DNA from: Deroplatys truncata
Lineage: Eukaryota; Arthropoda; Insecta; Mantodea; Mantidae
Reading direction: 5' to 3'
DNA length: 64,000 nucleotides
Assembly: GCA_030765065.1 (NCBI GenBank)
Contig: CM060979.1
Coordinates: forward strand, 111,650,350-111,714,349
Part shown: piece by piece, positions 59,095 to 64,000 of the stretch
Position numbering within the stretch: position 1 is the stretch's first letter
Layout of the letters: every line of letters starts with the position of its first letter
Program-made: the position numbers and the translations under genes
Notes under the pieces: generated by a model
What the model was told of the DNA's origin: nothing
The model's input: the letters and a program-made list of their open reading frames with translations, nothing else
The model's database searches: none

Positions 59095-59317
59095 TCCTTA
59101 GCGCCCCTTCTATATTGGGCGTGAAAGACCGATCATTTTGCTCAGAGACCTCTTTATCAGACTTGAGGTTCTTTTACGTGCCGGGACCACCGGCTTTACT
59201 TTCCTTCCGAAGGAAGCCATGCTAAGGAGTTTTACGCCCGATTTTTACGTCCATTTGACCCGCGACCTTGGGAACTAGAGGCTAACATGGTAACCACTAC
59301 ACCACGGAGGACGACTC
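59095..59317 (-). mobile_element. SINE-3 copy, minus
   Basis: Reverse orientation: 'ttgggcgtgaaagacc' at 59115, then 'cttccgaaggaagccatgct'. A head with a damaged B box (RC 'gcgggtcaaatgg') and 'accacggaggacgac' ends near 59317. Confidence 0.82.
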
Positions 59318-59468
59318 ATGTGCTGATGAGAAACAAAATAAGGAACATAGCATCTAAAGAGTATTAGGAAAATTCAGACAATTTATGGATATTTATGTAA
59401 ATGGACAACGTTATTTGACACATATTATGCACTTCTGCAGCTTTTCCTGAAGTATGTTTTGTGTCTTC

Positions 59469-59696
59469 TTATGGTTCCATGGTTTAGGGGTACCAACTCT
59501 TAGTTCCCGAGGTCGTGAGTTCAAACCCAGTGGAGGGCGATGGTGATTTTTTTTTCCGAGCGTAAAAATGCTTAGCATGGCTTCCTTCGGAAGGGAAGTA
59601 AAGCCGGTGCAGTGTCCTAGATTTAAGGCACGTAAAAGAACCCCAAGCCTGATAATTACGCCTCTGAGCAAAATTTTCGGTCTTTCACTCAATTTA
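59469..59696 (+). mobile_element. SINE-3 copy, plus
   Basis: The head has B box GAGTTCAAACCC (59517-59528). The body 'tgcttagcatggcttccttc', then 'gaagggaagtaaagccggtg', and 'ccccaagcctgataa' leads to 'ggtctttcactcaa'. With the minus copy 150 bp away it forms an inverted pair. Confidence 0.84.
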
Positions 59697-59699
59697 ATT

Positions 59700-60165
59700 T
59701 TTATAGTTTACCAGTTATTGTACTTATTGTACATATTCAGTGAGAATGAAGAGGACTTCACAAATTATTTGCAAGAAATTCAAGAATACTTGCTATTGTT
59801 TATGTCGGTCATTTTAATCAAAATCAGTCGAACAAACGATTCTTAAACATAAAAATAAAGAAAAATAACTAAGTTTTGGAACGGGGAAATACATGAACAT
59901 TTTTGTGTTCTATTCGTGTTGCTGAACTTAAATATCTTGAATATGATATTTTGTATACATACCACTCTGGCTTTTGAGTTATGCTGTTTGCGCTTGCACG
60001 CACACACGCAGCCACTCACTCACACATACTACACACCTGTCTCTAAAAATGACTTCTGTTTTTCATTTCTGAGTTCACTTGACCTCAGAACGTCTGTTTT
60101 CGGTAAAATCTCGATACGAATTTTTTTAGGCTGAGTACAGTAGGTACTATAGGTAAGCGAAGGAG
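59700..60165 (+). repeat. R900 3' fragment
   Basis: 'agtttaccagttattgta' (59705), 'gtcattttaatcaaaatcag', a decayed CA block (59995-60030) and 'taggtaagcgaaggagaaaa' follow R900 order. It is old and diverged. Confidence 0.6.
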
Positions 60166-60650
60166 AAAATAAAAGCAGCATTTCACACTTCACACTAATC
60201 GAATTTCTGTTTTTTTTTGTTTTTTTTTGTTTTTTTAATTTTATACGATCAAGTAAATCACTTGCCTTAAAATTCTTGCTTGTTCTATATTCTGCGGCTG
60301 CCGTTCGTTAGATTTAAGATTTTGGAGAGCCCGAGAACTGCTTAATTGGGCGACGAGAAAAGGGAAGGAGAAAGGAATTCAAATTAAAAAAGAGAAGATG
60401 AAAGAATTTACCTTTCTTAAAAAAGGTGGTTTCTTGGAGTACAGCAACTTAACACATTAATGAGAATTCTTCTTGGATATGATGCTCATTAACTTTTTTT
60501 ATATTTGCGTGCTACTCATAACATCTTAGCTATAAGGAGGCTATCATGTATCATTCGTTTTCTACATGCTTACATTCATTATAAATATGTGATTCATATT
60601 ATGTTACTAATATTCTGATTTGGCATGTCCCAGAAAAAACAGGAGAAAAA
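60166..60650. other. unassigned, with T-runs
   Basis: Two to three runs of 8-9 T interrupted by G (60209-60236). No gene. Confidence 0.5.
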
Positions 60651-61404
60651 ATCTGATGTGTTACACTCACATGACTTTCTCTACTCTTGTACAAACTATT
60701 TTTACAAACGCTTATTCTCCATCTACTTCATGTTAATCGAGATAAACATTTGCAGACTCTATCTTATTGCTAATTTTCTTGTAGATGTAAGGAGAAAATA
60801 TATTTACAAGGGCAATATAGAAAAACAGTAGCCTTTAAGCACATACATATCTCTTAATAGCTGGTTGCTAGGTGCAGCACCATTCCCTTTGCCACAGATT
60901 ATAACTCTTTGCATATCCAAGACAAAAATATGAATAACGAATTTCCATTTTAGAAAATAAGTATTGAAAAATTTAAGGGAATAACAAGCAATATCTCGAA
61001 AATGGTTCACTCAACAACAAAAATGTATATGACACAAATTGTGTATTTTACCGCGATCTACATCTTTTGTGTAATAAAATTTTGTCTATCTCTTATGGTT
61101 TACCAGTTTACCAAAAGTCGTTCACAATGAAGAATACTTTTGGAGACATTCCCAGAAAATTCAAGATATTCATTTTATTTGTCATGAAAATATCTTAAAC
61201 ATATGATATTTTAATCAAAGTCGTTAGAGCCATTTTTGAGAAAATTAAACAGACAGACACACAGACACACACAGATATGTTTCCAAAAATTCATTTTTTG
61301 GATTCAGGAGATCTCAAAACATGTATTTCCGGTGAAATCTCGATATCGAATTTTTGGGTGGAATACAATACTTCCTCTACTTACTATACGTAGTAGAGAA
61401 AGTA
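60651..61404 (+). repeat. R900 copy with internal deletion
   Basis: Both ends intact (ATCTGATGTGTTACACTCAC and 'cgtagtagagaaagta'). About 150 bp just before the CA tract are missing ('gagaaaattaaacagacaga' at 61239). Confidence 0.88.
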
Positions 61405-64000
61405 AAAAGAGTGCCGAGGCATTGATCCTCATGCCACAGGGGAACGAAGATTGGGGTTAAAACTGTTTATAAGTGATGAAAAGACTTCAACATCGGCATC
61501 GAGAACGAACTAAAGGACTGGGAGGAGTATAGGTTGTAACATCGCTGGATAAAACCCAGGCCAACCACCTTACCTTATTTGAGACTCTCTTGGGCGTTTC
61601 TAAAGCTAACGCCAGATATGTGTAACGCATTTTCGACAATTCAGTATCCATAGTATTGGCTACTAGAGAGCACGTTCTTCATTTTCACTTCAGGGATGCA
61701 GAACATGCTTGCTCGGTTACTCTTGTAAATTTTTTCCCCCGCATAACTAACACTGATTAATAGGCAAAGGAATTCTTAAGCAGTTGCCAAACCATATGGC
61801 ATTACAAAGAATGTAAACAGCAGGGTCAAGGATCATCGACGGCAAACACATTCTGGTGAGCGCTGTCTGCAAACACCAACAAAATGCCAAACCCAACTAC
61901 GGGATTGGGGTGGTTTGTTATCTCCAACGTCCCTGCATAAAATCCAGTAACAGTTCAGCTTTATTTCATTTTGTCCTGGCTTTAATACTCGAGATTTCTC
62001 TGCCTGCTTTTGATTATTATTACATGTTTCTTTCCTTAATAGAGTTTGGGAGTTTAATTTCTTTTAGCTGGTCAAAAGAAAGCGTGAGGTCCAAAGAGCT
62101 GGGAGATAAAAATAGCTCATAGAGGTAGTTCATTTTGGCTACCGTTCTTCGGAGAATCATGGTCACCTGGCGCTTTCTGCCAGCTTTCCATCAATATCGT
62201 CATCCTCCACTATGTCAAGGAGAGCAAAGCTTAGGTCCAAGCTATGTGAGTAACTCAGCAGTGTATTTTAGTTGATGTGCACAAGTAATAAAAGTAACAT
62301 TTGTCGCAGTAATATGGCTCGTGTTATCTTATTTGCTGGGCGCCTGTTATTGTTTTGTTATTTTGAATTTTGGGTTCTTTGTCCTCCGGCTAGCTATTAT
62401 TACTCAGTCGAGCAAGTATCTCTGAGCAAGGCGTGTAAACGGAAAGGAGTTGTTGGTAAAAGATAACACTGATAAAATAATTTGTTTCTACACTTTTATT
62501 GCCGTCACACATAATTAATAATTTACATATTTAATCTTTATACACGCCTGACTGAAACTGATAGATTTCCGAATGTAATTACTGTCGTATTAGTTGCCGC
62601 GTACTTCACATTTTGTAACTAACTTTACGACGTGTACCTCGCGAGATATTCTTCCAAACTGTATGACGTGCACCTCACGAGAAATTCCTTAGAACTGCGC
62701 GAAACTTGCTTATGGCTCGAGAATATATACCTACTCCTTCACCTCGAAATGCCTAAACATTATAATAGAGCTGCTATTGGTTATCAAATCGCGCCAACAT
62801 TAGCGTCTGTTTTGTCAGCCAATCACTGCTACTAACATATACGCTCTAGGGAAGATATTCCTTCCATTTCTAAAGAAAGGCACGCTACCCTGACGTCATT
62901 TGTTTGTCTCTTCTTAGTGATAAACAACTCACACCTCGGTTTATTGTTATTCACTTCTATGGTCAGTTTCAGTGAGGCCGTGTAAACTTATTTCCTAACA
63001 ATACTTATGGCTAACAAACATCTAAAATCCTGTACATACAATAATATTAATTTACACTACAATCACTCTGGCATTCACAGTGTTGTGATATAAAATATTG
63101 CCTCACATTGTATAGAATCCACGAAAATAAATTTATCACACTACACTGCAAAAATCCAGGCAACAAAAGACTTTTCTCGAAAATAAATTAAAACTAATCT
63201 TATATACCGATATTGAAGTATTATTTTACGTAAAATATTCACTACACGTTTACTAAAATAAATAATTCACCTTCACTTATGTTTCTCATGCTACTCAATC
63301 TCTATTAGTAGTTTCGCTACGTACTACTGTTGTTCAGAAACTAGACGCAATAATTGTCAGCAACAAATGTAAATACTCAGGAAGCGGTAGCATATGTAAA
63401 CAACATACTGTACGTGACGTCACTGTTTTTGGAGGAGGTTTAAAAGGGTATTAAAACAACAGTGAAATGTAACATCAAAGAATGCAATAAACACTAACCT
63501 TACTGCTTATAGATGTACTCCATTCTGCGATGGAGTTCACACTAACCGCTAACCTCTCACTAACCATTGAGGTTTACTCTTATCCGAGTGCTGGCTCTAT
63601 TAAAACGTGATTTTATTCAAGAATACAATAACTGAGTTGCCTTTATAGTGGCAGAGCTTCTTGTAGTTTAAATTCCCTATAGGCCATTACCGCGAAAGAG
63701 CGAACAACTGATTGGAAGTAATAGCGTTGCGTCTGCAACAAATCGCTTAGGGAAGTTCCTTTTTCAGGTCTCCGATAGGGAGGACAGGTTCAGTGCGCAT
63801 GTGCGAGAAAAGTCCACAGAATGTGGGTGGCCTTAGTGAGCCCTTCCTGCGACACCCCTGTCATCCCCTTGCCCATCACAACGTAAGTCAAAGCATTCTG
63901 CCCTGCTAACCCTGGACACAAGGAGAATGTGCCCTGACCCGTTCTTTTCACGCATATACGAGTTGTGTGTTCGCCTGAGATAAACCTCACCCTTCTCTTA
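61405..64000. other. unassigned
   Basis: No recognised gene, RNA gene or named repeat. The GC-richer end (63700-64000) holds a 66-codon minus frame (63790-63990) beginning MRFISGEHTTRICVKRTGQG that is not low-complexity; I cannot assign it, and it may be part of an element continuing beyond the window. Confidence 0.45.

Noticed and set aside
63790..63990. A conserved small protein on the minus strand.
   Set aside because: No family recognised and the context is cut by the window end; left as unassigned.

Overview
This window looks like non-genic, repeat-filled DNA from an arthropod, most likely an insect with a large genome. It is AT-rich and has no convincing intact host gene. Almost every recognisable stretch is a transposable element or a relic of one: Tc1/mariner, hAT, Helitron-like and Crypton-like DNA elements, LINE reverse transcriptases, and at least seven kinds of tRNA-derived SINE. 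The mix of a Tc1 element, a DUF4817/Mos1-like transposase relic, GTF2IRD2-like and CGBP1-like hAT proteins and RNA polymerase III-type SINEs fits insects. I cannot name the species. Nothing bacterial, viral or organellar was seen.

Layout. 1-8.5 kb: AT-rich sequence with one SINE and decayed repeats. 8.5-12.7 kb: two Helitron-like copies, one split by a Tc1 element. 12.8-15.9 kb: a nearly complete hAT element with a perfect 8-bp target duplication. 16.3-21.3 kb: a cluster of one dispersed family (called R900 here), carrying a mariner-type MITE, a transposase relic and a GC-rich insert. 21-30 kb: sparse sequence, one SINE, R900 pieces and one copy of a 1-kb repeat (R1K). 30-31.5 kb: an R900 copy holding a tiny retroposon with a 20-bp target duplication. 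31.5-37.9 kb: mostly unassigned, with one SINE and a Crypton-like relic. 37.9-43.6 kb: a nest of R900, Helitron-like and SINE insertions. 44.7-47.3 kb: LINE relics. 47.7-51.6 kb: R900, then a decayed GTF2IRD2-like hAT element invaded by a long hairpin and by tRNA-like repeats. 52-54 kb: R900 and SINE pieces and a 5'-truncated LINE. 55-56 kb: second R1K copy. 58-61.4 kb: R900 and SINE mosaics. 61.4-64 kb: unassigned.

The parts do not form a pathway. They are layers of insertion whose order can be read: Tc1 and R900 into Helitron-like copies, a MITE and SINEs into R900, SINE-type repeats into hAT, and a retroposon into R900. The most interesting material is the R900 family (about 20 pieces), which combines subterminal inverted repeats, an internal CA microsatellite and a 3' hairpin, an architecture known from Helentron-derived HINE/DINE-1 elements. 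Also notable are the 51-bp-arm hairpin at 49090-49207 and the tRNA-like sequence inside an inverted repeat at 50684-50958. Repeat boundaries were read by eye from shared sequence between copies, so most are good to about 10-30 bp unless a duplication is given.
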